Shown here one piece after another: positions 1 through 12,900 of a DNA stretch of 64,000 nt. The translations under genes were made by a program, and so were the position numbers. Location: positions 1 through 64,000 of the forward strand of contig JAFREE010000020.1 of NCBI GenBank assembly GCA_019400425.1. The letters run 5' to 3'. The stretch's first letter is position 1; the number at the start of each line of letters is the position of its first letter. Source of the stretch: Hymenochaete sp. R1. Taxonomy: Eukaryota; Basidiomycota; Agaricomycetes; Hymenochaetales; Hymenochaetaceae. The notes beneath the pieces are model-generated. The model worked only from the letters and a program-made list of their open reading frames with translations, had not been told where the DNA came from and ran no database searches.

Positions 1-505
1 ACTCAAAATTTCCGAAAAACTACGGGTCTGAGACCCGGATTCTGGATGAGGCCTATATGGGGATATGCCCGGGTCCTTCTGCTGGCTAAGCGTAGTCTGG
101 ATTGATGGCAAAAACACGCGATGGACCTGGCCACGGAAAACGGACTTGTTCCTCGTTCTCTCGGCCTGCTTCCGGCATTCCCTTTTTCCACATGCATGCA
201 GGGCAGGGGAAGAAGAAAAGAAAAAGAGGAAGAATGTGAGACTGAGACTGAACGGATTGGATGGATTAATGTTGGAGACCTCGGTGTGAATGTATGCGAT
301 ACAAAATTAGTATTAGTCTCCCACGGGGGCATTCCGTTTCTGCTTCTCTTCTCCCGATTGTTGTCTAGGTGTCTTTTCCTTTTTTTACTTTTTTATATTC
401 CTGTTCCTTTCTTTCTCTCTCCCCTGACGACAACATCCCCCAACGAACGAACGAACGAGACGGCGGCGACGGCAGTAAGGTAAAGTCGACAGTGCCGGAT
501 AGGCC
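1..505. other. Upstream region of the seven-helix gene
   Basis: No coding segment is recognisable on either strand. The last 100 bases are pyrimidine-rich and carry a short CGAA tandem repeat near 441-457, which fits a leader for the gene starting at 506. Confidence 0.4.
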
Positions 506-3500
506 ATGGCCACGCATACGGCCACGACTACAGATGCATTGTCCAGTAATACGAGTACGAGTCAGTCAGCGCAGATAACTGACCCGGCCTACGTTCTCGG
601 TCCTCTCATCGTCTCCGCCAACCTTGCCTGGGCTCTCTTCGGTCTTCTCACTCTGCATCTATTTTTATTCGTTCGAGAAGTTGGGAAGAGGAACGCTCGT
701 GTAGTTCGGAATGGCATGGGGTCGTCGGGTGGGAGTAGTAGAAGGTCTCCCTGGCTGCCCTTCCAGTCGCAGGAACCCGCCGCCGATGCTCGCATGCGGG
801 AGGATGTCAACCCATGGACGACGTCTTTTGCTGCACCATCTATCTCCGCGTACCCAACAAATCGTCCTCAAACACGACAGAGCCAGCGTCGTCATGCTCG
901 TCAACGCAGCAGCAGGAGTGCCCACTCTTCCTCTTACGATCCGTATTCGCCCACCGCTGCCGGAGACCCGGACTCGCAATCGGTCCTCCTTCCCTCACAC
1001 GATTCATCTCATGACGCAAACATGCTTTTCTCTTCTTTAATATCACTCCTCTTCGTTTTCACTGTGTACCTGCTTGTCCTCACCATTTCAATACTTGGGA
1101 CAATGCACCTTTGGCGGAAGTCCATCGCAGCATGGGATCGATTCGAGTCGGAAGACAGCAGATGGATCGGGGTCACTGTAGCCAATGCAATAGGACCTGT
1201 TGGTACGTCTGTTTGCTGACATTCCTCCCCGCCCGCGCGATTCGACTTCCTAGTCATTACCGTCGCTTTGAAATCGCCTAATGAGGCACTAATTCAATTG
1301 ACTCCTCGCAGTTTTTATTCTCGTTGCCGTGTATTACTCTTACAACCTATCCATCGCACGCACGCCCCCAATCGTTTCATCGAGGCCATCACCCCTGCGG
1401 CCTCTTTCCCTACTCAAACACAAGCTCGCAGCCAGCAAAGACGTTGACTTTCCTTCCCCGACGTCAACGGCTCCAAGTGCTTCTATGCCTCATTCGAGCC
1501 GAACCCGTCCCGGCTCTGCGTCCGGTTTGAAAATGAAAATCGGGTCATTGCTGCCATCTTCGGTCACTCGATCCGGACACCATGGTGTCAATGGCAACGT
1601 TCGGGACTGGGTCCAATCGCTCGCAGTCTTTACCGCCGCGGCGGTCATCGGTTCGTGTGGGATTGTATATTCGACTGAGGTACGTAGCCGTGACTTTCGC
1701 ATTTATCATCGTCAGGAATTGCACCGTACCGTGCCTGACCGTTCCCAACTCAATATCTCCGTCTTCGATCAGTTACTAATCAACTTCTCTTCGTCATGCC
1801 CCATGGTCACTTTATCGCATTGTTGCACTGATTTGCACGCATTAGAAGCGGGTGTTCGGGACAGTAGCGCCGCTTGATGCCATATCACTCATTTGGTTTG
1901 CCGGTATGCTCGTCTTCGACTTCGTACTTTGTGTGTTATTATCGCGCCAGGCAAGTAACTTCCTTGATTGATGCTGTTATTTCATTAATCAACGCCAATT
2001 GCAGCTATACCGCTTTAATCTTCTGAGGGTGCATCACTGGCCTTCGTTATTCGTCCAGATACTAGTCGAGGCTGGCGGTGCACAATTGGTCCTTGCTTTC
2101 GTTGCTTTCATCCTTGTCATTGTTTGCCGTGATGATGTGCGGTTATCATCTTTGCCATTCGTCATACCGGCGATTCTTCCTGCGGTCTACGCAAACTCTG
2201 CGCTCGCTCATGCCGCTCGGATAGGGTCAATGCCTTACTGGTCCAATTCCCATCGTCTCGATCATCAAATTCCCTCGATCCGTGATCAAGACGTTAAGGA
2301 GAGGAGAACGTCGTCAAGAAACTCCATGATTCCGAAGTTTGGAAACAATGATGGTGACATTGAAATGGGCGTCCGCTCGACGCTTGCCCTTCCTGGCATC
2401 GGTACCGATCTTGTCTCTCGCACACCGCCTTCAACGGCTGCGCGTGAACGTAGGGTCGATTTAGCAGCAGCAACCGCGGCGAGCTCGGGTTCCAATACGC
2501 TTTCGACGAATGGATCTGGTTCCGGTCAAGGCTCGGAGGTTTTGAGACAAGCTATGGTTCTGGATTCGGAGAGGGAGCGAGAGAGAAGGCAGGCGGAGAC
2601 GAAGTTGACCGGTGGAGCACCTGTGGTTATGGAACGGGGTAACAACGGTTCAGGATCCAGGTCGCAGTCGGGTGTAGAAAGGGTCGGGGGCAGTGGCAAG
2701 GCGATGCCGAGGTCGACGACGAACATGGGTTCATCGATTAGTGCAGGCCGGGCTCTCGATAGGTCTGGGAGAGCCAGTGTCAAGAGTGGCGTGAGCGGTG
2801 CAAGTGCGGTGACAAGCCTCGAACTGCCAGTTTTCCGGAAAGGAAAGTCAAGATTCCATCAATTCAACAATGGTTACGGATACGGACATGGGGACTATGA
2901 GTGGGAAGAAAGCGATTGGGAAAGCGGGAGCGAGGAGTTGGATATTCTAACGAGCGAAGACGATGACGCTGGCAAGCACGCATGGGACTATGGTTTCTCC
3001 AATTTGGAGAAAAGAGAGGAACGGGAAGAAAGAGCAGCGACGATGTTAGCTGCTCAAGCTGCATCATCTGTCATAGGGTGGCCCAATACTCAGACACCTG
3101 GTGCAGGGCCCAGTGGAACGAGTGCTAGTCTTCCCCGCGGACAGGCCAGAAGAAGCTCGTACCCAGCACGTCAACCGCCGTCTAGGAGAGCAAGCTGGCG
3201 ACAGACAGGGCAATTTCATCCCCTTGCACCTTCGTCTCATGTCAGCGTCGACGAGGAGGGCGAAGATGCCGACAAACTTTCCGTGTTATCTGGAGTATCC
3301 CGTCGATCAACAGTCTCGAAGCGCCGGTCACGAAGATCTTATTACCCACCCAATCACCCACACGCCCAACATCCACTCCCTGTCCGCCGCCTTCTTCCGA
3401 AACCACCATCTGGTTCACCCCTTGATGCTATCCAGTCAAACGCAGCTTCGCGCTCCCAAGATTCTATCGATTCGTTACCAGCACCATCATTTGCTCCTGG

Positions 3501-3906
3501 CTCACCTGCGGGATCCGTCCTCGTCATATCACGAGCTACAGAACCAAGTATCGCCGAACCATCAATATACCACGCTGCGAGTGTTGCGGCTACGCGTGCA
3601 AGCACGGGCAGCGCGTTTAGTACCTTCAGCTACACATACCCTCGACCACTACACCTACCGGACTTGGATATGGACTTATTGGCAGGTATGACGCCTGAAA
3701 CAGATTTGGGAACGGTATCTGGGACGGGCGTAAATACGCTGGGTGCGTTGAGTGGGGCGGGGGATGGGGATGCAGGACCTCGCTCTCCTCATCCATACGC
3801 GGCTGCTGAGTCGGGTATGGAGTTACCTGCCCCAGAACCGACCAAACGGCGGTGGAACGTACATCCGTTAAAACGATTTGCGGAAATGGGGCGGTTAAGA
3901 TTGTGA
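506..3906 (+). CDS. Seven-helix membrane protein with long disordered tail
   Basis: Exons 506-1202, 1312-1679, 1846-1950 and 2005-3906 join in phase to a protein of 1023 residues. I count about seven hydrophobic segments in the first 450 residues: around residues 30-55, one near 175-200, one spanning the first junction, two in exons 2-3 and two at the start of exon 4. Between helices 1 and 2 there is a Ser/Arg-rich loop of about 120 residues. The rest, about 570 residues, is a Ser/Gly/Arg-rich tail with an acidic patch (EDDDAG region) and no recognisable domain. The topology resembles a fungal receptor-like protein, but I see no family signature and do not assign a function. The third intron (1951-2004) has a GC donor, CAG followed by GCAAGT. 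The start at 506 is the first ATG of the frame and precedes helix 1. Confidence 0.75.
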
Positions 3907-5617
3907 AGGTGAAGTTACTCGTCTTCTTTGAAGGATGGCTACAGATACTTCACGGCATTGCGATTGGACTGGTCTAGTTCAAGTTATTTTTTTATTGCGA
4001 CTTATGCTTGAGATTTCTTAGTTGTCGTTTTGCATCGACTCCAATCTTTGTTGTCTGGGCCATCTGGTATGTACTGCATATAGTTATCAGATACCTCAAA
4101 AAAACTCTTTCTATTGTACATGGCGTTGTGCTGGTCCAGTTGTAATACTGATTCTTTCTACTTTTCGGAGTTTCTACATTCATTTGGTTATCATTTTCGT
4201 TCTTGTCTTTCTTCTTACTTATTCCAGTCCTTTCTAACCCATTGTAGCCGTACGAACTCACTGTCTTACTTATCCCTGCAGCTTTTTCCCTGCAGCTTCC
4301 ACCTCCCCCCCTTTTCCTTTTCCTTTCACTATCGCTATGCTTTTCTGTGTGTCCTTTGTGATACCATCTACCAGAATGTTGCCTGACCGAATTTCCTTGC
4401 CTTTATCGTCACTGTTCGTTCTGGATCTCTCACCCATCTCTCTGTCTTCAATCTCACTCGATCAAACATCAATCTCATCTGTTGTCCATTTCCATTGCTT
4501 CATCCATACTTACATACTTGTTTTATTTCTTTGTTACAATTTTTGCTTTCTTTTTTCGTTTTAGTTTGTGTCATATAATACTCACACTGGAACAAATAAT
4601 GATGACAGATATTATCTGCTGCAATGCAATGCAATGAAATGTAATGCGTTGAATTGAACGGTGGATCGACCTCAGGCTGTAAGCGAGCAGAGCAGTGAGC
4701 TCCGAATAGGCCAATTGACGCGTACAAGTATGAGTTACATCTCATCAACTCTTCCTTTCCCTTTCCCTTCCCTTCCCATCTTCATGATGCCCATGCTCAT
4801 CCATTGATCCATCTCAACCGAATTTTACAGGCAATCAATCAAGGGCGATGCACCGGTCCCTTCTATCCTCCTATCATCCCAAATATCAAAGTGTTCCGAG
4901 TCAGCGTTCACAGCGCCATAAATTACATTTACATGGTCGTGTCGTTCCCGTTTCCCTGGCATCCATATGGGCCATATGCTACACACTGTACATACCCCGA
5001 CGGGGTCTAAATTTGGACGAGTCGAACCACCTGGACCGTCGAATTGTCCACACAGCTTTGGGCTCGTTTCCTCGCGCGCGAACTTGATAGGTCGCTTGGC
5101 TGCAAACGTGGGTCCAGTGGGTCCATGGGCTTGCTCGATCCGCTGGCTGGGATAGAGGGACGGTGAACGTTGTATCTGTATCGCCAGTGCGGAGGCGCTT
5201 CAGCGTCGCTTCGTGGTATTTCCAGATCTCTCGAAATATGAAATTATTGGGAATGGGAGTACAGGATCAGGGAATGGATTCACCAACTGCTTCGAGGGAA
5301 ATCAGGAAATCTGGGTGGGGGAGTTTACACGTGCTTCGGCGAAGTGAGCTGGCAGAGACTCGGACTCGGACTTACTCGCTTTCAAATCGAAATCGCATGG
5401 AGAAGACAAACATGGTCCAGAGGCGCATGGTTAGATTGAATGAAAGGGGTCTTCTCTCTGGTGCTGGTGTTAATACTGGCATGTTTGGTATATTTAAGGC
5501 GGGCTTCGAGAGCGATCGTGCACTCAAGACCCCTGGCCCCCGACTCGTTGGATAGTTCAAGGTTGACTCGAGAAACCCCATCCCCTTCAAGTTCTCCGCC
5601 CCTTTCGTTGTTTCACG
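3907..5617. other. Long intergenic region, pyrimidine-rich
   Basis: No gene is supported on either strand. A T/C-rich tract runs through about 4190-4570, a short GCAAT-type tandem repeat lies at 4619-4650, and a CCCTTT-type polypyrimidine tract lies at 4750-4780. It probably holds the 3' end of the seven-helix gene and the promoter of the nuclease. Confidence 0.4.
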
Positions 5618-7324
5618 ATGAAGGCGCCTCTTGTTGTATTTGGATTGGCTGTCGCTGCACCGCTTGGTGTCGTTGCGTGGGGTGCACTTGGGCATGAGGC
5701 AGTGGGCTTCGTTGCCATGAACGTTAGTTTAGTCCCACTTTGTCAAAATGCTTGTCCACTCCATCCTGGCTCATGTTTGACCGTTGCGTTTTGATTGGAC
5801 TAGTTTCTGTCCTCTGGAACGCTCTCATTTGTGCAGAGTACGATCGACGACTCATTTAACAATTCGTTGGGACCGGCCGGACCGGTATGTGTGATTTTCT
5901 TTGCGCTGTTGGATTGATTCGATGTTTCGCTCACGTTTGCTGTGGGAAATCTAGTGGGCGGATACGGTCCGCTCTGAGTCTGCCTTCAGATTCTCAGCTC
6001 CGTTTCATTTTATCGATGCCGAAGGTATCTTCGTCTTTGTTCTGTCCGCGTCCAGATCTATTTTGCGTCTGTTACTGATGTAATTATTCCCCGCAAGACG
6101 ATCCTCTCAATGGATCATGTTCCGTCAACGAAGACAGGGACTGCGGCAGCACAGGCTGTATCTGTAGGTTTTGATTCCGTCCATTTAATTTCCGACGTCC
6201 AAATGCATTGATATGTTGGGCATTTGTTTATAGTGACAGCGATAGCAAACTACACTCAACGTGTGACAGACACCAAGTTGAGCTTCACACAACGCCAGCA
6301 AGCGCTCATGTTTATCGACCATGTGGGTTTCATTGCATTTTTAAGCATCTGCACCTTTTTGTTGAAGATAACTGATCCGACTTCTTGGCCATGCGGTGTA
6401 CTCTGATACCGAACCTCACGATACAACCACATTCACGGCTGTTTCATTATCCAGTTTCTCGGCGATATCGGTCAGCCACTGCACGTTGAGGCGCTCGAGG
6501 TCGGAGGAAATGACATCGATGCAATTTGCGGTGGCAAGAAGACGAATCTACATGCTGTGGGTGCTCATGAGCTTACGCACTTGATAGAAGAAACTTATAT
6601 CATCACCGTCTCTTTGTCATTGGTATTGTATTGGCGCTTTGAAGGCGTGGGACACTGGAATGCTGGAGACCAATCTCGACGCGCAGTTCGATGGCTCCGT
6701 CACTGCTTGGGCCGATTCTCTCACCAAGTCCATTCAGGTATGAATGTCTCATTGATTATGATTACCGGGGTATCGGCCGGTCTCTTATCTCGATCACTCT
6801 CATTACAGTCCGGTGAATTCAAGTCTCAAGCTGCAGACTGGATTTCTTGCTCCTCGATAACTCAGACGATCTCAAAGAGGCTCACAACGAAAGAAGACGC
6901 GCTCAGAGACGAGATTTTGGCCCTTATCAATCCTGACTCATTTTCACGCCGAAGTGGAGGTCTGAGATCCAGAGTCTTTGGTAACGAACCGGAGTTAGCA
7001 TGCCCGCTCATCTGGGCCCAGGAAGCAAACGCATTCGACTGTGTGAGTTTCTCCATTACGACGAAAATGTGCTGGTATCGACGAGCTATCCTCACTGCCT
7101 ACTAGACGGATGTCTTTGACTTCGATACGGGAGAAGACCTCTGTACGGGAACGTACTTCAACAATGCTATCCCCATTGTGAGTTCAAATATAAAAATCTG
7201 CTGCGGACATTTGAGTCTGATTTTTGGTTGTCCGTCCTAGATTAATCTTCAGATCGCGAAACAGGGCTTCCGACTCGCAGCCTGGCTCAACGTCATCATC
7301 GACGGAGCCACTAACTTACCATGA
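5618..7324 (+). CDS. Secreted S1/P1-type zinc nuclease
   Basis: This is a single-strand-preferring nuclease and 3'-nucleotidase of the S1/P1 family, secreted and trinuclear-zinc dependent. Ten exons (5618-5722, 5804-5884, 5955-6024, 6098-6163, 6234-6322, 6455-6556, 6644-6736, 6809-7042, 7106-7177, 7241-7324) give 331 residues. A 21-residue signal peptide ends just before Trp22, as the family requires, because the mature N-terminal Trp binds zinc. All nine expected ligands fall at the P1 spacing: Trp22, His27, Asp65, His80, His137, Asp141, His147, His170 and Asp174, with the motifs WGALGHEAVG, FLGDIGQPLH and NLHAAWD. Two adjacent introns start with GTGGGT, a weak donor. The last acceptor could instead be at 7252, which would remove four residues. 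The likely role is extracellular nucleic-acid scavenging. Confidence 0.93.
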
Positions 7325-7532
7325 TGGAGCCGTATTTCTGCTCTTTATTCACACTTCATCCTGGTTGCTACTTCAATTGTGAATTCATGACATGCACATG
7401 CCACTTTGAATTGATCGTGATTCAAACAGTTGAACAAAAAAAGATGGAGAATGGATTCAACCTTCGAGCAAAATCGCTCACAGTACGAAAACATGGGGTA
7501 TATATCGACATAGTAGATTCACTGAAGTGCGT

Positions 7533-8282
7533 CTAGTTTGCCTCAGGCACAACGACATAGTCACTGTCTTTGAGGATATCCTTCCAATATTCGCCACTCT
7601 TCTTATCCTTTGCTTTCCTGATAGGCACCTCAGCGAGGCGGAACATCTTAGAGTCGAAAATCTGAAGGCGTCATATTTACTAGTCAATAATCACACCACG
7701 GAAATCGGAAATAAGACCTACACAACTGATAGGCTTTCCATCATCCTTTGGGACTATTTCTTTCTCGTTGAACGCAGTTTCGCAGTGGATAAGGACGAGG
7801 GCTTTGTCTTCCCCTGCATTATACTTGACGAATCTCGAATCTGCATTGCTCAAATAGTCCGAGTCGCTGAAGTTCTGCTTGCTGATCTTCCGAGGCCCCT
7901 TGAAAATACCGTTTTCGGTGCCCGTGTAGGTGGCCATACCGGTGCTGAATTGCTCTTTGATGGTAAGGCCCGATGGCCATGTCTTGAGGCCAACGCTCGC
8001 AAAGCCGCGTTTCACAGCTCGTGGTTGTTTGACAGGAGTCTCTTTGGCTTTACTTTCCTCAGCCTCCCTTGGGGCGCGAGTTTCGGTTCTGTAATCTTGT
8101 GCCACGTTTGCCGCACACGCACGACGGGCGTTTCAGTCAGCTGTGTGGTGCCTGTGAGAAGGCAGGATGAACTCACTACTGGTATCCTGTGTAGAGCGCT
8201 TGGGAGGCGGCACCTGGCCGGGAGCAAGGCTTTGTCTCGCTGTAGATCTGTTGATTGGCGGGTAACCATATCTTTCTGACAT
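7533..8282 (-). CDS. Unknown family protein, tandem copy A
   Basis: Three exons in gene order (8177-8282, 7722-8095, 7533-7661) join in phases 1 and 0 to 202 residues. I do not recognise the family. It is a paralogue of the adjacent gene at 8621-9405: both share a Gly-rich TG-containing segment, FSDxxYL, a FVKY-like block and the conserved DGKPIS just before the last intron, and both then read IFD, a hydrophobic pair and (L/I)AEV. Intron number, phases and positions are the same in both. No signal peptide, membrane helix or known catalytic motif is visible. The first intron uses GTGAGT and an acceptor at GCACAAG, chosen because it alone restores the phase. Confidence 0.75.
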
Positions 8283-8620
8283 ATCTATTAATTATTGGAT
8301 AGTAGAGGTTTGGATAAAGCGAAGACGATGGGTGAAGGCGAAGAGGGGGACGTGGTGCAAAGTCTGAGTTAACTATGCATAAGAGAGCTATTGTGCTTTG
8401 CTCGTAGACTTTATGTGCACATATGAAGTCGTGTTACTCTATGGAACAAAGTGGTAGTTTGATGCTTTCACGTTGAGCAATCATCTGAAACAAAGGCTGA
8501 ACCCCCACTTTTATTTATTTTTAGTAGCTATGCACAAAGACGCATCGCTCGCCGCATAAGGAGGACAGTTCCATATTGTTCATAACTGCTCTACTCCGCC
8601 TCATTGAAAAAAAAAGTAGT
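8283..8620. other. Spacer between the tandem unknown genes
   Basis: This 338-base spacer separates the start of copy A from the stop of copy B. It should hold copy A's promoter and copy B's 3' end. No open frame or sharp motif stands out. Confidence 0.4.
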
Positions 8621-9405
8621 TCAAGCTGACGTACAGTCAACGAAATCATCTTCCTCCAGTAGGCTTGCCGTTCCTCTGGCGCCCTTAATGTTACCGATAC
8701 GGGTTTCAAGATGGTCCTTTCGTACCTCAGCAATCTTGAAAAGCCCGGTGTCAAAGATCTATCGAGGAACATTCGATAACCTTCAAGTTAGCAAGAGAAC
8801 AAAATTATAAGTACATACAATACTGATAGGTTTCCCGTCTTTCTGTTGTTCCAGACCTCTGATATTATTTGGTTCTTCGCAACTCACGAGAAATAGCATG
8901 TTCGCTTCGTCTTTGTGAGCAACGTATTTAACGAAGTGATGCTTCTTGAGATACTTCTCGTCGCTGAATCTCTCATCATCGCCTCGAGGGTGGCCTTTTA
9001 GGAAACCCTGTTCCGCGCCCTCATATTCTGCAAGCCCCAGCTGGTAGTTTCTGGTGATTTTCAGATCCTCGGGAAACTTAGTAATGCGTTTGAAGGTGCC
9101 CCGAACAAGATCCACCGAATTCTCCTGTGGTTCCTGTGGAATATCGCCTCCGTCGTCAGAGTCGCCACGGGCTCAAAGTTGAAGCCATCAGCAAGGCAAA
9201 TGATTCGAGCATCGTACAAATCAGATAACTCACTCTGTGATGACTCTGGAGACGGTCGCTTGAGATTCAATGCTGACGTATTGATCCGCGTTGACGATGT
9301 CGAACTGTGCAGAGAAGGATATGGGCGTCTCGACCCTGTCGAGGGTGCTTCGAGGTCACCAGCCGCCTCCAATTTTTTGTATGGCTCGGTCGAAGTTGAC
9401 GACAT
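8621..9405 (-). CDS. Unknown family protein, tandem copy B
   Basis: Exons 9234-9405, 8819-9171 and 8621-8758 give 220 residues. It is the head-to-tail paralogue of copy A with the same phase-1 and phase-0 introns. The N-terminal 55 residues are Ser/Thr/Pro-rich and differ between the copies. The central block carries GLAEYEGAEQG, a Lys-Gly step, FSDEKYLKKHHFVKY and DGKPIS, and the last exon starts IFDTGLFKIAEV. No known domain can be named. The second intron has a clear branch-like TTGCTAAC and a GTATGT donor. The tails after the shared last-exon start are unrelated, so the copies have diverged considerably. Confidence 0.75.
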
Positions 9406-9983
9406 CTGAAGAGTCTATCACAAAAATATGGGTAGACTTCCTTTGGACGATGCAGGTTAAATAGGAGCAAGGAATTGGATGTCCGGTGGAAAGAAGAGTG
9501 AATCGACCATGCAAACCTTCCTAAATGCATCCGGCCTTGGTCATTGCGCAAAGTTTGTTCGATAATGTTTGGACGTCTGCATACCAGGGAGATCAAAACA
9601 TTGATTTTTGAGAATTTGACTGACACGAATACTCTCGCGAATCGCGAGACATCTCGTCTTTAAACAATATTAATGAGTATATAGGTAGACCCAGCTTACT
9701 TCAAAGTATAAAATGCCACCTCTTAGGCAGGGAAAGCGTCCTTGGAGCAATATCAACGGAGCTGCCAGTGCAGCCAGGGCTTCAGCAAGTTCATGCTGGT
9801 CGGCATCCAAGCGAATCGGATTCGCGGAAACAAGAAGAACCAAATTATTCCGAATAATAAAATAGAAGATCACATGACCGTGGAACCAGAATCAAGCAGA
9901 GCATTACGGACGCCGAAGTGCAGTAGCTCATTCTCTGTTCGCTATCAAACGCCACTCTCGGGGACGAGGACAACGGCTGCAAG
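9406..9983. promoter_or_regulatory. Divergent promoter region, copy B and BRO1
   Basis: This 578-base interval lies between two divergent start codons (9405 minus, 9984 plus) and must contain both promoters. No consensus element could be singled out. Confidence 0.45.
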
Positions 9984-12900
9984 ATGGCCAACCAGTCTCC
10001 CATGATGTCTATACCCAAGAAGGCCACGGACGAGGTGGACTGGACTACACCAATTCGTCATCTCATCTCCCAGTCGTATGGTGAGAATCCGGACGCTTAC
10101 GCCGCAGAATGCGCTGCGCTTCAACGCTGTAGACAGGATGCCGTCCGAGGGGCGGGGAGCGATATGACTGGTGAGTTTGTATTAACTGGGAGTTGACGTG
10201 GCTGTTCATAGATGATCCACCAGCTCGAGACTTACTTTACAAGTACTTCGGTCAACTTGAACTGCTCGAACTACGATTCGCCGAGATTCGAGTGACTTTC
10301 CCGTGGCATGACGCATTCACGAACAAATTAACGACACAGACCTCACTGGCATTCGAAAAGGCCTCCATCATATTTCAAATCGCAGCTACGCACTCAGCTA
10401 TCGCAACCGCTCAAAACCGTGGCGATCCTGAGGGCCTTAAACGCGCATTTCACTACTTCAAGACGAGCGCTGGGATGCTCACGTACATCAATGACAACTT
10501 CTTACATGCGCCTTCGACGGATTTGAGTCGTGACGTTGTTAAATTTCTGGTCAACATCATGATTGCTCAGGCGACTGAGGTATTCTACGAGAAGTGCGTA
10601 GACGAACGGAAGGGCAATGCTCTGGTTGCCAAGGTCGCTAGCCAAAGTGCGGCCTTGTACAATTCACTCTGCGAGGAGGTCAAGGAATTTATGGGCAAGG
10701 GGATCTTTGACCGTAATTGGGTTACAATTCTCCAGGTCTGTTCTTTTCCTCGCTTTTATCTTCGCTTATGTTTACGTATATCTTGCTATGGAAAGATCAA
10801 AGCGAAATACTTTATTTCTTTGGTCCAACTGCACAAAGGCTTAGCAGATGGTGCTGCTTCGAAATACGGAGAGGCACTTTCTCGGCTTACAGCCGCCGAA
10901 ACTGCGGCCAAGGAGGCGCATAAAGCTGCTTCCTCATTTGGTAGCATGTTCATGACTCAGATGTCGCCGAACCTTCCTCCGGACGCAGGTACCGCGATAC
11001 AGGAACGCTTGAAGGTGCATCTTGCTTTGTGTTCCGACAAGAAGAACGAAGCGCAAAAGGACAACGATCTCATCTATAACGCTGTCGTTCCGCCAATTGA
11101 AACTTTACCACAAGTTGACAAGCTAGCAGTGGCCAATCCTATTCCGATCCAGGAGGTCTACAGCGCACCTGACGTGCAGAAGACCATTGGCCAAGATCTC
11201 TTCATCAAATTGATCCCGCTCAGCGTCCACGAGAGTGCGAGTGTCTATTCCGAAGAAAAAGCCAAATTAGCACGATCTGAAGTTGAACGAGCGGATACGG
11301 CAGAAACTGAAGTCAGGTCTTCTTTGGATAGCATGGGCGTCAAGGAAGGACTGGGACGTTATAAGGCCATGGTTGAGGGTTTGCACGCTGAAGGAGTCTC
11401 GGAGCTGCCGTCCGAGCTTCTGCGAATGAAGGACGATATCACTTTGGTTGAGGAGCGCGAGCCCGTTTCTCGACTTCTCTTCGAACTATCGAGGTTACGT
11501 GATACGGTACGCAATGACCTCAATTCCGTACAACGCGATTTGGACACGGAAACTCGCGACTGCGAGTCCATGCGTGTACGTTACGAACATTTTTTCTCGC
11601 AAACGCCGTCAGCTGGTCCCTCTCGAACGCTACGTCAGGATTTGAAGTCGCATAAAGACGCTCTCGATGCAGCTGCAGCTTCCGACACCCAAGTCACATC
11701 TCTTTGGGGTGGCATTAAACCTGACATTACGTTGCTTTTATCTGATGAGGTTGAGAGCATCTTCAGGCAAAGTGCTGATCAAGGACCTGGGGGCAGTCTA
11801 CTGGATCTAGATCCTAGCAACGAAGATCGGGATGAGGAAGAGAGAGCGAAGATAACTCGCTTGATCGATGAGATAGAGCAGAGACTCGGACGATTGAATA
11901 AGATCGCCCTGGAGCGCAAGAACATCCTGAAGGATCTCAAAGACAAAGTATGTCTCATCAAAAGGCTACATACAACTATAATAACGCCTGTTTTTCCAGA
12001 TCCAGACGGATGATGTGTCGCATCTGCTACTTCTTAATCGTCGGAACCAGGCCGTCGAGCCTGCTCTCTTTGCGGCTGAGCTTGAAAAGTTCAAACCTTT
12101 CCAAAGCAATCTCATTGCGGCTGTTCAGTATGAACAAGCTTGTTTATCAGAAATTGCACAACTGTGGAAGAGTTTAAAGGATCTTGCTGGTCGAGGACCC
12201 GGTGCACGTAAATGGGAAGAACGCGAAAAGAGAAAACGCGAAACAATGCGGAGGTTTACACGCGCTCGGGATGAGTACATGGAGATCAGAGATGGCTTAG
12301 CGTGAGTAACGTGTCTTTTTCATGTCATGAATCTGTGATTGATTCCTTTATCGACTCGACAGGAAAGGACTCCAGTTCTATCGTGATCTCATTGACCTAT
12401 GCACGACACTGAGAAGGAACGTGAAGTCATTCGTTGCTGAGCGTACGGCGGAACGAGAATCTCTTATTGCCGAAGCCGAAAGGGCGTCAAAGAAGCCGCC
12501 GGTATCCGCCCCACCCCCTGTTCCCCCGCCTCCTCCAACCGTTAGTAGTGTCAATGCTAGTTTCGGGAACATGAACCTTCGCGATAACACCCCAAGCCGC
12601 TCCCAATCATATCAACAGCCATCATCTTTATCTTCTTCCTTTTCTTCTTTACCTCCCCCGCCACCATCTCGGCCTTCCGTAGGCTACTCCTCTACCGCGA
12701 CTCAGCAGCAATCTCCAGATCCTTACGCGAACATGTTTGGCTCATCAGGAATCTCGAGTCAGTTTTCCGTAAACGGAGGTAGTCCTTCGACCTCGAACTT
12801 TACTGGAAGACAGCCGTCGCAGTTTTCTTATCAGAGCCATGCATCGCCACCTCCACCTCCTCAACAAACACCCCATTCATCGTTTCAACCCATTGCGCCG

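Noticed and set aside
4619..4650. Short GCAAT-type repeat as a possible functional array
   Set aside because: Only a few imperfect units; an ordinary microsatellite. No CRISPR-like spaced repeats were found anywhere.
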